Below, one piece after another: positions 1 through 11,699 of a DNA stretch of 64,000 nt. The DNA comes from Zygnema cylindricum. Lineage: Eukaryota; Streptophyta; Zygnematophyceae; Zygnematales; Zygnemataceae. The stretch covers positions 29,069-93,068 of the forward strand of contig JBBHKE010001696.1 in the NCBI GenBank assembly GCA_037447655.1. Direction: 5' to 3'. Numbering within the stretch: position 1 is the first letter of the stretch; each line of letters opens with the position of its first letter. Both the position numbers and the translations under genes were made by a program. The notes under the pieces were generated by a model that did no database searches, had not been told where the DNA came from, and worked only from the letters and a program-made list of their open reading frames with translations.

Positions 1-14
1 CACACATCGAGCGG

Positions 15-160
15 AACAATGCAGCTGTGACGCAAATAGGACAAGCGCAACTGCGGTAATTTTTGATACTGACTGTACGGACAACACAGCTACGACGCAG
101 ACTAGACAAACGCCGCTGCGACTATTTTTGTATGGGACAACGCAGCAACAACGAAGTCAG
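15..160. repeat. Degenerate tandem repeat, about 60-bp unit
   Basis: Two clear units (15-67 and 79-130) share the order GGACAAC, CAGCT, GACGCA, GACAA, CGC, CTGCG and a final ATTTTTG. A third begins at 134 and decays. The array probably extends left beyond the window. No coding sense is apparent. Confidence 0.55.
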
Positions 161-770
161 ATATACTTGAATATGATCTGGGATTGGACTGCGCAGCTGC
201 GGTTAATATGAATGAAGTCCACAAACAAGATTCATAAGAGGATAAAGAAGTAACATACTAGCAGGTGTTTTGCAACAACCAAATGGACGTATTCAGAGAA
301 AGTGTCACTAAGCCGACGGCAGGTATTTGAACAAATCACTTGTATAGATATTTTAGTAGTGGAATTGCACAATGGTAGATCAGCTTTTAGTGTGACTATA
401 AATACTTAGATCTCAGTGGAAGTTTAGTTTTTTGGACGTATCCGTTAGCAACACTTGTATCGGTGGTACAACATTATCTAATAGAACAATTGAGTGTAGA
501 CACTCACTGCTAGTATAAGACTTAGGACGTAGAACAGTTTATGTATTTAGACTCCCAAGTAGTAAAACTGCAGATAGTTTTTCGGAAACTTCTCAGTCTT
601 ATATCTTGAGTGTTGTTGGGTCAATTGTACTGAAACTTTGGGAGTTGTCAGTGTTTATGCTGCTCTATATTCGGATAGAGTTTTGTGAGTTTTTAATGCT
701 TGTATAAGATTTGGTGAACACTTGAAAACAAGTGTTTGGAAGGATTCTTGATAGCTTTTGAGAGTGTATC

Positions 771-884
771 ATGTCTACTACTACTACTGCTGCTCCTCCA
801 CCTGCACCGATGGTTGTAGAACAACATAGAGAAACAACAAGCTTTTACCACCAATTCAAGGGAAGTGAAATATGGACAGAATAA
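771..884 (+). other. Short ORF, possibly the start of a retrotransposon gag
   Basis: A 37-codon ORF opens with a threonine, alanine and proline run and contains TTSFYHQFKGSEIW before a stop. The preceding 400 bases look like an LTR or leader: a TATA-like TATAAATA near 396-405, then non-coding T-rich sequence up to the ATG. Low-complexity starts of this kind are common in plant Copia gag proteins. No LTR partner, primer binding site or continuing reading frame is visible, so this is a tentative relic. The rest of 160-1400 shows no recognisable gene. Confidence 0.25.
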
Positions 885-1400
885 CTTCATTAACAAAAAA
901 CTTAAAAGAGGGTGCAAGAGAGAACAAAGAACAATAAAGTTAGTGAAATCTTAGCTACATGGACAAAGAAAAAATAGTATTAAAGAAAACTAAAGGAAAA
1001 GGTTGCCATAACACAAACAACTGATTTTTGTAGAAATACCTTGTAATTGTTTTACATCGGTGGACGCATACGCCAAGTTTCTCCTTTCTAAAACTACGAA
1101 GTCATCTTGGTCCCTTACTCAGAGTGCTTCTCATCTTCAATATCTAGGCAATACCAATCACCTAAAGGCAGCAATTGCTTTACATTTCCCATATATCGAG
1201 AGGGAAACGCTGTTGGACAACCATCGGTGCAACTCAAGTGGCCATCTATTCCACTAAGAATGAATTCATCCAAATTTATGTGACTGCCAGTGTCACATGT
1301 GGAAGATCCAAGATATCTCAATAAAGGTTCCATACATTGGCAAAATTATTTTCGGGCTAGGGAGACTATGGCGCGTTGTCGGTGAATCTTTTGTGGTGAC

Positions 1401-2649
1401 TTGAAGGTCCTCCACCCCAAGCATGAGGATCGTCTAGTCTTTGCTTCTTTCACGCCGCGTGGTCTATCTAGGCTCTCAAGTGTTTCGTCCTCTTATCATC
1501 GAGTTGTTTTTTTGGGTCATGTTAGTGAGCTTTCTCCAGTAGTTTGGGCCCTCCAACCATTCACCTTTGCTCCTCTATCTTTTTCCACCATCGAGGTCTT
1601 TCGAGCTTTTTATCCGCCATCATCTAACCCTTTATCCATTTTTATCCCCTTCTTTGAGCCTTTTGAGGGTTTTATTCTAGATTAGGGGGGGTTTATAAAG
1701 GCTTTTACCTCTTATCCTCACCTTTTAGCAGGTGGTGCATCGGGCACAGTGTATGAGTTATTTCGCGATGTTTTGCCCCTGAATCAGGTGTTTGAGGTTT
1801 TGATGTGTTTTTTTGAAAATTTTCTTTTATCGTTGGTGGGGCAATTCCTCCTCAAATTTGTGATCTTCTCATGGCGTCTCGCCTTGTGCCCGTCACAAAA
1901 CCTAATTGGGGGATTTGCCCTATTGTCGTGGGAGAGGTTTTACACCAATTGGTGGTTCATAACCAACTCCAACCAACACCCTATGATTATTTTTCTCCCA
2001 ATCAGTTTGGAATGGCCACAAGCGGGGGGTGTGAGGTCGTCATCCACGGTATTCAAGCTTTGTTAGATGTACATCGCGATTGGTTAGTCCTTCATATTGA
2101 CGTTTCTAATGCTTTCAATACGATGTACTGGAATGTCATTTCTTTAAAGATTATGGCTACCCCTTCTTTGATAGTCCAATTATTCCCTTTTGTTAGAGCT
2201 TTTTATTGACTTGCAACCTTTCCTTCTCGACTGATGGTGATCTAGTCCTTATCTCCTCTGCAATCGGCACACGTGAAGGCAAATCTCTTAGAGGACCTTT
2301 GTCAGCCCTTGCCCATCACCGGGCATTTCGTGCTTTTGTTGCCAATTTCCCTTCTTGCCTTTTCCCTTCTGCTGCATATCATACGCGTATTATTGGCCCT
2401 GTGGGACAAAGTAGTGGCGTCGTGTAAATATTTTTTTAGAATCGTTTGGCCAAACTCAACCTTTTCGTCTTACCCTTGAAGTTTGTTATTTGGTCCCCTC
2501 TATATATTCCACTTTCTTTTACCCCTCCCTCTAGTTTTAAAGCTCCTCCTCTTTTTGATGACATTCATGTGTTCAACTACTCACTTTGGTTGGGAACTTG
2601 TGATTCTTTTGTCATTCCTGATTTATTTATTTTTTTATTCTCAATATAA
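1401..2649 (+). pseudogene. LINE (non-LTR) reverse transcriptase relic
   Basis: Pieces of one reverse transcriptase run in order but in shifting frames. A pre-RT segment lies near 1749-1870 (YELFRDVLP). The RT core is at 1871-2209, with a GICPIVVGEVL motif and motif A as LHIDVSNAFN, so the catalytic Asp is kept. Motif B follows at about 2240-2330 (SSAIGTREG...GPL). Motif C is at about 2370-2400, where the expected A-D-D core reads A-Y-H. A downstream thumb-like stretch runs to 2649 (LKFVIWSP). At least two frameshifts and loss of the catalytic Asp pair in motif C make it dead. The endonuclease and C-terminal parts are absent. It resembles the element family seen at 21493-22216. Confidence 0.75.
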
Positions 2650-3242
2650 CATGTGATCCGAGTTTAACGCGGTAGATCGTAGCGGGGCCCCTATCAACTT
2701 AGGAAGAAAAACGTTCATTTTCCACAAATTGTTATAACAAACAATTCAAAACTACAGTAGAGTACACCGCTAATCGTTATTAACGTTATGAACTCTATGT
2801 CAGCGCCCCCAAATTTCGATACCAAAACCGAAATAGAATTAACATAACTAACTTTTCCTTTACGTTAATTATGAATCTAAAGAATTAGCGATCATGGTTC
2901 TAATTTATGATATTGTTTAATAGTGTGGTGTACGGACGTGTCAGCCCATACAAAAATGGTACTTTATTAAGTAAAAATGTATGAAAATGGATTAAAATAA
3001 CCGCGATCGCATGAAAAGCTTCGCTCAAAATAAAAGACAAGATGAGATCGTACCTATTTTAGTGTAAAAATATGTGTGGCTTACAAATTACTAGCGAAAA
3101 CACCCAAATTAGAATTATGAAAGATTTAGAGTCAAAAGACGCAACAGTGTACGATTTATCAAATTTTCTACTTTAACCTATTTTACTTTTAAGAACCAAT
3201 TACCGAATCCATCGTAGCAAAATTAGAATTTTAGATCAATTA

Positions 3243-4671
3243 GGGTGAAGTTCCATCAGACTTTTTGTAATCGTAGGGCCAACTCTACAAGCCGCGTCGA
3301 TTGAGGGTGGCGTTCCATCAGACGAAAAGTGAGGTTGTTTACAGAAATCTTGACCTCTCCGTACTACGTCGTACCTCTACTTTTGTTTTTATACGCGAAC
3401 AACATTATTGAGAATCTTGGCAATATTCGCCAAAGGTTTGGGAGGTAACAATGACCATTGGATGTTATTTCGCGAAGCATTCGCGTCGAAAGTTTATGTA
3501 ACAAAAAAAATTGAGTCGTGACACGTCGGATAATGAATGCACGTGTCAAGACGACAACCAACGGAAATCGAAAAAAATTGCACATGATATATACATTAAA
3601 AAACTCAGCGGAAATCACGAAAGTGATCTCGTAACAAGCTTTCGTCGCGCTATTTTTGTTAACGGCCTTTCGTCACAATATTTGTAGAAGCTCTCATTCG
3701 TCACGCAAAAAATCAAAAACCCTAAAAATAATAAGCTGGCAACTGACAAGCGTTTGCAAAGAGTACAAAATTTGTGTGGTATGATGTCTTGGTCCGCACG
3801 TACATGGTATGCAAATGACGATTTCAAGTTGAAGTTGGTTGGTGAAAAAAATATTTGACGATTTTCAATATACGATATTATCTTACGTGGTACCACTCGT
3901 TCCTGAGCACGTGGATTACAAACTTCGCGCGACAAAACACCGTTCAAAGTGTAGCATTCTGTAATGATGTTTGTACGATTATATAATTTCCTGATGGAAC
4001 GCCACCCTGAGTCGATGTTCCATCACGTAGAGTTTGTAAACCACGTGTTCTAAATTGACTGGCGCCACGCAAGCTACGATCCAATAGTGAAAACCTTTCA
4101 GATTTTTAGCACCGACAAACTTAACTTTTAATCTTAACTTGCGTAGCATGTACTTGTGTACTTCGACATAAATTTTGTACTTTTTGCATACGCCGGTCTG
4201 TACGCCTGGTCATTTTTTGGGGTTTCTATTTTCGAACATAACGAAAGTCCTTTGATAGAAATAGTGTGACGAACAAAAGTTACGAAAATAGCGTGACGAA
4301 GGAATGTTACGAAATTTCGTTTTTATTTTCGGTTTTATTTTGGAAAGCGCGTGTCATGTGCAAATCTTAAAATTTTTCGTTGGTTTTGCATCATGACACG
4401 TAGCTTAATCGTCCAACGTGTCATGATTTTTTTTTTGTATCTGTCAACCCACCTCCTCGAGGTGGGTTGACAGTTACAAAGAAAAATGAAGCAAACGCCT
4501 CGAAGATGAACATCCGACGGTCAATATTATCTCCCAGACTTTCGGACATTATCTGCAAGATTCTTTGTAATGTTGTTTTTGGTATAAAAACAAGGTTAAT
4601 AGTACGGTTTGGTACGGATAGTCGCGAATTTCTGTAAACTACCCCACTTTTCGTTTGATGGAACGTCACCC
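3243..4671. mobile_element. PIF/Harbinger-like MITE, itself interrupted
   Basis: Ends are GGGTGAAGTTCCATCA (left) and the inverted TGATGGAACGTCACCC (right), flanked by TTA at 3240-3242 and 4672-4674. The 3-bp TTA duplication and GGG-initial ends fit PIF/Harbinger. It is the same family as 26571-27282 and 34479-35215. A hairpin lies at 4441-4473 (14-nt arms, CTGTCAACCCACCT and complement). Another family member is inserted at 3305-4007. Confidence 0.75.
3305..4007. mobile_element. PIF/Harbinger-like MITE nested inside a sibling
   Basis: Ends are GGGTGGCGTTCCATCAG and the inverted CTGATGGAACGCCACCC, with TGA on both sides (3302-3304 and 4008-4010). The related copy at 26571 reads uninterrupted CGATTGAGTCGA at 26626-26637. 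This is the empty site and proves that TGA was duplicated on insertion. ORFs across this stretch are shadows without family resemblance. Confidence 0.75.
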
Positions 4672-4812
4672 TTAGCTTTAAACATTTTTTCCAATTAAAG
4701 AAGAAATGGTAATTAGTGTTGATAACCCTAATTAATATTTAACACTAATAATTTATAAACGCTAATAACGATTCGCGATGCACTCTAGATATTAATCACG
4801 GGGGCCAAATAG

Positions 4813-5030
4813 TAGTGTTGTGTATCGGTAAGGATTTGTCGAAAACCGATATGGACATTTTTTCGGGTACCCGACAATCGATATATTGGTACGATATATC
4901 GTTATCGGTGTTATCGCCGATAAATAACCAATATTTATCGGTATTTATTGGCGATAACACCGATATCGATAGCTATCGGCGATACATGTACGGACCATAC
5001 AGATAAATATGGTGTCTGTAAATGGCGGCA
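4813..5030. mobile_element. hAT-like MITE, left-end fragment
   Basis: It begins TAGTGTTGTGTATCGGTAAG and continues with about 190 bases of self-complementary CGATATATCG, TTATCGGTG and CGATAACACCGATA blocks. The same sequence starts the elements at 14827 and (decayed) 10911. The expected right end, ACACAACACTA, is absent, so this copy is truncated near 5030. Confidence 0.6.
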
Positions 5031-5089
5031 GTCTGACAGGTGTTTAGATTGTAGACGTCCCGTGAGCATATTACGCACGATATAAGCTA

Positions 5090-5537
5090 CACCGCGAATC
5101 GCTATTAGCGTACATGAGGCTAATTGGGGTACCCCTTTTTTGGGGGCAAATTCTCAAATAGAATAAAGTACGCTAAATATTTTTGCACGTTATTTGAGGT
5201 ACCCCGCTTAATGCGGTTCATAACTGTAATTTAGTTCCCTTTTAAATAGTGTGGTGTACGGGCTGCCAGATCTGTACTATTCCGTACATTTTTAAATTTA
5301 AAAGTACAGAAAATATAATAATATATAATTGCGTATATATTTTCCGGCATACGCAGATGTCAAAAAAACGCGACGGCGTACGATTTGAACAGTTTCGTAC
5401 ATATTCATTTTTTAGTGTGGACATATTATGTGCTGAAAATTTTTACAAAGCAGTTTACAAATTAGAGTACATGATAAATTAGTATCATGGTGTACCCGAA
5501 AAAACACAATTTACCGTAAAGTACGCTAATTGTTATT
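5090..5537. mobile_element. Tc1/mariner-like MITE, 3'-truncated
   Basis: The left end is TA then CACCGCGAATCGCTATTAGC. The body closely matches the full copy at 9584-10072, including the GGGGTACCCCTTTTTT block and AATAGTGTGGTGTACGGG. The match stops near 5537 without the right terminal repeat. Confidence 0.65.
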
Positions 5538-5766
5538 TTACATGCTTGTATCTGCCTATGTTTAATTCCATGCGTAAACTAAATGAAAAGTAGTAGCAAA
5601 CTACGCATGGAATCAATCATAAGCAATGTCATGTGGCACTTAGCGATAATCGCATTACTTTACCTATCGCATTACTTTGTTAATCGCATGAAATGCCATT
5701 TAACACAAAAAAGCCCATGTGGTACTATGATTAAATAGTACATGAGATTAAACATTTGACGAAACA

Positions 5767-5776
5767 NNNNNNNNNN
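5767..5776. other. Assembly gap (10 N)
   Basis: Ten unresolved bases. The size looks like a placeholder, so local spacing here is unreliable. No gene is recognised between 5540 and 6630. Confidence 0.95.
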
Positions 5777-6635
5777 GGCGGAGAGAGCGCGTCGGAGCGT
5801 AAGAGAGGAAGTGTGGTGATAAACCACACAGTAGTGTCTAACATGTGACAGCTGTCGGCAGTGCCCGTAACAGCTGCATATGTTAGTAGTGCGGGAATTC
5901 ACTGTCGAAGCAAACCACGTCTGTCCGTGTTGGCTTTAGGCCCAGGCGGTTTTCATTTAAGAGATTCAAAGTTCATGTACCTCTCCTGGGATTTAAGCGA
6001 CAAACCTTTTTACATGCCTTTATAATCTTTACATGCCCTTTACTTTAAATGCTTTTTACATGCCGGCAGAATTATATTTAATAATACTATTTTAGTGCAA
6101 GGAGATGTGACAGATTGGTGCGGTGCGACTCCCTCCCTGCGCCGTACATTTTTCGTAAATTTCATTTCCCGTACATTTCTAATATTTCCGTACATTTTTC
6201 CAAACAGCGAATTTAGGGTCCTCTCCATGTACTTGAAACTTAGAGAATTTACTTTTGGCGGACCCGGATTTCGGTTGTGCCTGTCTGCACCAAACGAAGC
6301 TGTCACTTAAGGGCGTGATGATTGTATACGTCGACAATGCCCGTGACGGCTGTCGACAGTGTACAATCTGTGATGACACACCAAATAGTGGTGTGAAGGA
6401 GAGAATGCGAGGCTGCGCGAGAGAGGCGGTTTCTGTACTGTTGAAACTTACGCGGTACGGCTCTAAGTTTTACACAGAGGTTTCATTCGTAGTTTGCGCA
6501 GGGTAAAAAACTTTGAAAAAGAATGCATATGCGCATTATTCAAAATTTCAGATTTTTTAAAATGCGTTGACCGACTTTGACTTAATTATAAAGTAAAAAT
6601 ATGAAAAATTTCATCAAAAGTACTGCTACAACTTA

Positions 6636-7304
6636 GGGTATGTGTCCATGTATTAAGGTACCAGGTTTTTTATTAGCACGAAGGAGAGTACTACCTATTT
6701 TTTCATTGCCCGTCACGCGCATGTACGTAAAAAAACTGTTGTTAATCAAATTTAATTCAAAAATAAATTTACATCAACATTGGTACTGTTTAACCAGCGT
6801 TAATTATTTTAATGTCGAATATTTATAGATAGTGTAATGTAAAAATGTGTCAGTCCGTACTAAAACTGCTAATTATTTCGTACATACGTACAAAATAAGT
6901 GTGAGTGAATGGCGTCGAAATAGAAAATTGAGTGCGTCTCACGGAAAAGCGTACCCAGATTTGATTCCAAGTCAAAAAGACGAGAGAAAATCGGGAGAAC
7001 GTGCTCTCACATATTCAGGCGTCGAATATGTGAACACAGACTTTCGCGACTACCCCTAAAAGCATGGGAAACTATATCGATTTTTTAACTCTAACAGCGA
7101 TTCACGGTGTACTTTCACCTTTTTTTTATAAATTCGTCCCAGTTAAAAGCATTACACGAAAAGTATACGAAATTTACGAAAAGTTAAAAAACCCCTAAAA
7201 ATAATGCATAATCGTAAAAATTTCATAATTTTAACAAATGAAACCTCTATGGTTTTACACGAAAACGACAGAAAAAAAACCCTTAGGCACATGGAGACGC
7301 ACCC
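6636..7304. mobile_element. Possible PIF/Harbinger-like MITE (GGGTATGT ends)
   Basis: A left end GGGTATGTGTCCATG follows TTA at 6633-6635. A right end CATGGAGACGCACCC closes at 7304. The ends match the family at 7578-8343 and 60845-61623, but the flanking triplets disagree (TTA against TGG). The interior includes a block (about 6841-7060) also seen at 35940-36180. It may be a chimera of two copies. Confidence 0.4.
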
Positions 7305-7577
7305 TGGGTATACGAAACTTACAAAAGTTCTAAATCAAGAAAAAATAAAGAATATTCGTAAAAGAGTCAAAAAATCATAGATGTTTCATTCGTCAAAATT
7401 TTGAAAATCTTACGAATATGCGTTGTTTTTAGGGTTTTTTGAACTTTTCGTAAATTTCGTATGGTTTTCATGTACGGGCATATTGTACGGATTGTATTTG
7501 TACGGACGTACGGAAAGTACGGGTGTAATTGTACGGGCAGGCGGTATCTACAGAATTTAAAAAAAAAATATGCGTTG

Positions 7578-8343
7578 GGGTATGTCCCCATGTACTTGGA
7601 ACTTAGCGAACTTACTTTGTATTATAGCCGGATCCGCCGGACCCGGTTTTCAAGTGTCCCTATGTGTAAGAACGTAATCGTAACTTACGTCTTTTTCGAT
7701 TGTATACGTCGACAATACCTGTGACGGTTGTCAACGTCTACAATCTGTCATGTCGCACGTTTTTTTTTGGAACTGTTTGTGACATCGCATGTCTTACCGT
7801 GACATTGTAGACGTATCGCCTTCCAGCCTGTGCCGTTTCACGGTTGAAGAAGATGTGCTTTGCCTTCGCGTCTCTTGTACGGTCGACGTGAAATGGAATC
7901 GGAATTTCGAGACCCCTGCAAAAAAAAAATCCGTACTGAACGAAAACGGACAAAGCTAAACAAATTGTGTACTGTTCTTTGTCGTATTGAACTCTAACGG
8001 ACTAAACATAGCGAATTATGTACTTTTCTTTGTCCTTGGAAATCGTATGAAAATTTTCAATAATTACGGCACGTGCGAATATATGTTCCTATTTGTTTAT
8101 CGAAAATACCTAGTTTTAAAACACATCGCGCATGTGTTTTGAACATAAGGTTGAAGATGACGTTTTTTTGTTGTGGAAGTGGGCCGAAAAACACAAGACG
8201 ACAAATTTTCGTACATCCTAAGTTCGATGATGACGCAAATTGTACTTTTTCCTTCGTACGGTTGCAACTTAGGCAGTACGGCGCTAATTTTTACAGGAAA
8301 ACGACAAAAAAAAACCCTTACTTATGCACATGGGGACATACCC
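7578..8343. mobile_element. PIF/Harbinger-like MITE, GGGTATGTCC family
   Basis: Ends are GGGTATGTCCCCATGTAC and the inverted GCACATGGGGACATACCC, flanked by TTG on both sides (7575-7577, 8344-8346). Internal sequence is homologous, in opposite orientation, to 60845-61623. Shared blocks are AAAACGACA..., the GTCGACAAT segment and a GACGCGAAG-type block. No intact ORF is seen. Confidence 0.7.
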
Positions 8344-8749
8344 TTGCTTCATTTCCGCGGTCTAATTTGAATTGGATTTCGACTTCTTGACCTTTCGTCC
8401 TTACTTTGGAGCATAGAGGTATCGATTAATATTTAATACTCTAATCGTTTAAGATGTCGTATTGTATTTTATTCTGATTATTTTTTTTGGAGTTTTTCGT
8501 ATTTTTGTTATATAATAAGTCAAATTCGGTCAACGCATTTTAAAAAATGTGAAATTTTGAATAATGCGCATATGCACTTTTTCAAAATACTTTTCCGTGC
8601 GCATAGTACGAATGAAACATATATGCAAAAAATCCACGTGTTAAACCAGGTTAGATTCTGTTTTGCTACAAGCCTTGTGGGAGCCGCTTACAAATTGCCA
8701 TTAGCTCTTAAATTTTATTCAAAGGATGTGAAATGAAATCAATGGCTAC

Positions 8750-9291
8750 GATTGGTGCTCGGCCAATAACTGAGCGCAGATGGCCGTCATTCCGTACATG
8801 CACGGACGGTTGGAAATATATGAATCCAAATTGCCGGGAGTATTATATCGTCAGGAGCAAATGATACTGCAAAAAGAAGAAAAGCAAGAAAACTGGAAAA
8901 CTGCAGGAAAACACCGAACCGTCCTTTAAAAATAATTTTGTTCTGGCGGCTGAGCGCTCAGACTCGCAACTCAAAAGAAAATGGAAACCGAAATCTCCGC
9001 CTATGCCGGATGGCCAATGAACGGTAAGCCGTACACCTACACTTTGAATCTAGAACACTTTCGTGGGCTAAAACCCTCCCTAGCTACGCCTTGAACTTGT
9101 ACAATCCATGTGTTGTCCAGTACGGAAATGACAAAGTACAGACACACATCTATAGGATATGAAATGCAATCGACGGCTCCGATTGGGCTCGTCCACGGAC
9201 ATAGGGCAGATGGCCGTCCGTTCGTACATGCACCAACGGTCGGAAACATATGAATCCAAATTGCCGGAAATATAAATATCGTCAGGAGAGC
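8750..9291. repeat. Local direct duplication, two copies about 420 bp apart
   Basis: About 110 bases at 8750-8862 recur at 9173-9291. Shared landmarks are GCAGATGGCCGTC, CGTACATGCAC, ATATGAATCCAAATTGCCGG and ATCGTCAGGAG. The copies differ by scattered substitutions. Nothing else recognisable lies between 8400 and 9350. Confidence 0.6.
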
Positions 9292-9534
9292 TTAGCCGAC
9301 CACTTCGACCGTAGCACAGGCACGAGCGAACAGGAAAATTATAGCAACGATTAAGGCGTGTTCTCCATTAGGCGATCCCAGTAAACATGCGGATACGTCT
9401 ATTTCTAGTTTTACTGGAACGGCCTTCCATTATGTCGTGCCAGTAGTCATCGTTTCTCAATTATGATTGGCGCCACGTAGGCTAATTTTCAGATTCTTAA
9501 AATCTAAATATATTCTTCAAACTGACAATCTGTA

Positions 9535-9582
9535 AATTATATTTGTACGAGCGGAGGTAATTATATTTGTACGAGCGGAGGT
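9535..9582. repeat. 24-bp tandem duplication
   Basis: Two identical 24-base units (9535-9558 and 9559-9582) each end in GTACGAGCGGAGGT. They abut the left end of the MITE at 9584. Confidence 0.85.
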
Positions 9583-9583
9583 A

Positions 9584-10072
9584 CACCGCGAATCGCTATT
9601 ATCGTACATGACGCTAATTGGGGTACCCCTTTTTTTGGGGCAAATTCTCAAATAGAATAAAGTACGCTAAATGTTTTTGCACGTTATTTGAGGTACCCCG
9701 CTCAATGCGGTTCATAACTGTAATTTAGTTCCATTTAAATAGTGTGGTGTACGGACTGCCATATCTGTACTATTCCGTGCATTTTTAAATTTAAAAGTAC
9801 AGAAAATATAATAATATATAATTGCGTGAATATTTTCCGGCATACGCAGATGTCAAAAAAACGCGACGGCGTACGATTTGAACAATTTCGTACATATACA
9901 TATATTTAGTGTGGACATATTATGTGCTGAAAATTTTTACAAAGCAGTTTACAAATTAGAGTACATGATAAACTATTATCATGGTGTACCCGGAAAAACA
10001 CAATTAACCGTAAAGTACGCTAATTGTTTCATTACGCTATCTATTTCATTACGCTAATAGCGATTCATGGTG
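9584..10072. mobile_element. Tc1/mariner-like MITE, complete
   Basis: Ends are CACCGCGAATCGCTATTA and the inverted TAATAGCGATTCATGGTG, flanked by TA at 9582-9583 and 10073-10074. The related sequence at 27484-27500 reads GGAGGTAGTTAATGAT without the insert. This empty site shows a TA target duplication, the hallmark of Tc1/mariner-type transposition. Confidence 0.8.
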
Positions 10073-10910
10073 TAGTTAATGATTCGTACGAAAATTTTGC
10101 GACCAAATTTTAATTTTGAAATTGAAAATCAAAATTTCGAAACGGAATGGCAAAAAGGCGCCGCAAACTTTGAAGGTCAGCGGATGTCAGAACGAGCGTG
10201 CGAGAATATTTCGATCGACCTGCATACACCGTGGAGTGTACGTTTCTTATCGCCTATTCGTGGTGGATTTTTTTTTTTTACTTTTCACGTGTACCAATGG
10301 TACACGACCAGTGGGAAGAAACTCTCCTCGCCGAGGAGAGTCTCTTCACACTGGACAATGTGCGCGATTGCTTCGTGAATCTAAAAAAGTGAAACATCCA
10401 ACGGTTGATTATTACGCCTATAGTATTGGAGCCATCAGTTGAACGTGGCGGTAGACGAATTTGCGGTAAACGCGGGAAGTTGCCCGGTAAACGCACGTGT
10501 TCGTGGAACTTCGTTGGTGCTGAAATTCATCATCACATGAAATAGGTAAATTTTCTAAAACAGCGTTTTTAATTCTAACATAGGTTCGTTTTAAATAGTG
10601 AGGAGTGCGGACGACCCCCGACCGTGCAAAACTGCACTTTATTAAGTAAAAAAGTACAAATAATGATTTAACACAGGCAGTTATCATATAACTGCGTTTT
10701 ACCAAACCGCGTAGTGCAAACGTCATACTGACGATAAACTTTACGTTTTGCCAAATTCTGTACGAATACCTTATTTACAGTAGAGGATATTAGCGTGCCA
10801 AATTAGAGTACTTAAATAAATAAGGTAAACTTCATTGTTGAAACATCTCATCCGTAAATTAGCGTTCATACTCTAATTTTTTTATTTTGTACTCTAATTA
10901 CGATTCGGTG

Positions 10911-11691
10911 TAGTATTAAATCGGTAAGGATGCCGATAACCGTGTGGATCTTTTTTGGCCCGATTCGATATACTGGTGCGGTATATCGCTATCGGTGTTA
11001 TTGCGGATAAATACCCGATTTTTATCAGTTATTATCGACGATAACACCGATATCGATAACTATCGGCGATGTTTGTAGGGACCGTACAGATAAATGTACG
11101 GCTAGTACACTCAACTGTATGTGTTATTCCCCGGACGCGCCGCGGACCCCCTTCCCCCCGATTTCGGTAAAAAATCACGATATTTCCTTCAATATTTATA
11201 ATTTAAGGGGGTTTAACTTGGGTACCCCTACCAGGATGTCCTTTTTATTTTTATTTTTTTATAAATGGCAGTTAATGGCAGCAGTAAGATTTGTTCGTAT
11301 GATTTGTTCATCTGTTCGTCTGTATTCGAAAAAGTTTGATTTTACAAATTTACAATGCAATTTGTTTTTTTCGTTTCAATACTATAACTTTAGGACTATA
11401 CCTATTATTTCAAATTTGTCAACGTTTACGTGCTGCGCTATCCGTGATAAATTTCAGTTAATAGTGTACGGAACAAATTCTTACACGTGGCATACCACGC
11501 TAGATAAAGTCAATAATATAATACAGCATTTTATAAAGTACTATTGTTTGCATACTATATTCTTTTAAAATATCCACGATATGGATTTTGTTGGCCTCGG
11601 ACCGATATATCGGGACCTCTAACCGTTCTATAACCGATAACTATCGGTATCGTTGTTATCGCGATAATTTTTTTACCAATACACAACACTA
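10911..11691. mobile_element. hAT-like MITE, degraded left end
   Basis: The left end (TAGTATTAAATCGGTAAGG) is a worn version of TAGTGTTGTGTATCGGTAAG. The right end closes ACCAATACACAACACTA at 11691. Both subterminal regions match 14827-15750 (GTGTTATTCC, GTGCTGCGCT, ACGTGGCAT, CACGCTA). The middle (about 11150-11400) is unrelated to the middle of that copy. No target duplication is visible. Confidence 0.6.
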
Positions 11692-11699
11692 AAAAATTT

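Larger units (their letters stand above)
2765..4780. mobile_element. Tc1/mariner-like MITE carrying nested insertions
   Basis: The left end is CACCGCTAATCGTTATTAAC after TA (2763-2764). The right end is the inverted equivalent, GCTAATAACGATTCGCGATG, ending at 4780, where the flanking TA has become CA. These ends recur throughout the window at about ten places. Removing the insertion at 3243-4671 plus one TTA leaves an element of about 580 bp. It contains the family's internal block AATAGTGTGGTGTACGGA near 2922. No coding capacity is seen, so mobilisation would have needed a transposase in trans. Confidence 0.7.
9354..10440. mobile_element. PIF/Harbinger-like MITE family 2, interrupted copy
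   Basis: After TTA (9351-9353) comes a decayed end with TTCTCCATTAGGCGATCCC, matching the left end of the complete element at 27286-28013. Homology resumes after the insert at 9584-10072 (GTTAATGATTCGTACG, then GAAACGGAATGGCAAAAAG) and includes the internal hairpin near 10308-10354. It fades after about 10440, so the right terminus is not defined. Confidence 0.6.

Noticed and set aside
3364-3947. ORFs of 84 and 110 codons inside the nested MITE
   Set aside because: They lie wholly within a non-coding element and the sibling copies do not preserve the frames.
4813-5030. Promoter or origin function for the palindromic ATCGATA-rich block
   Set aside because: The same block recurs at 10.9, 14.8 and (as tips only) 60.4 kb with transposon ends, so it is explained as element arms.
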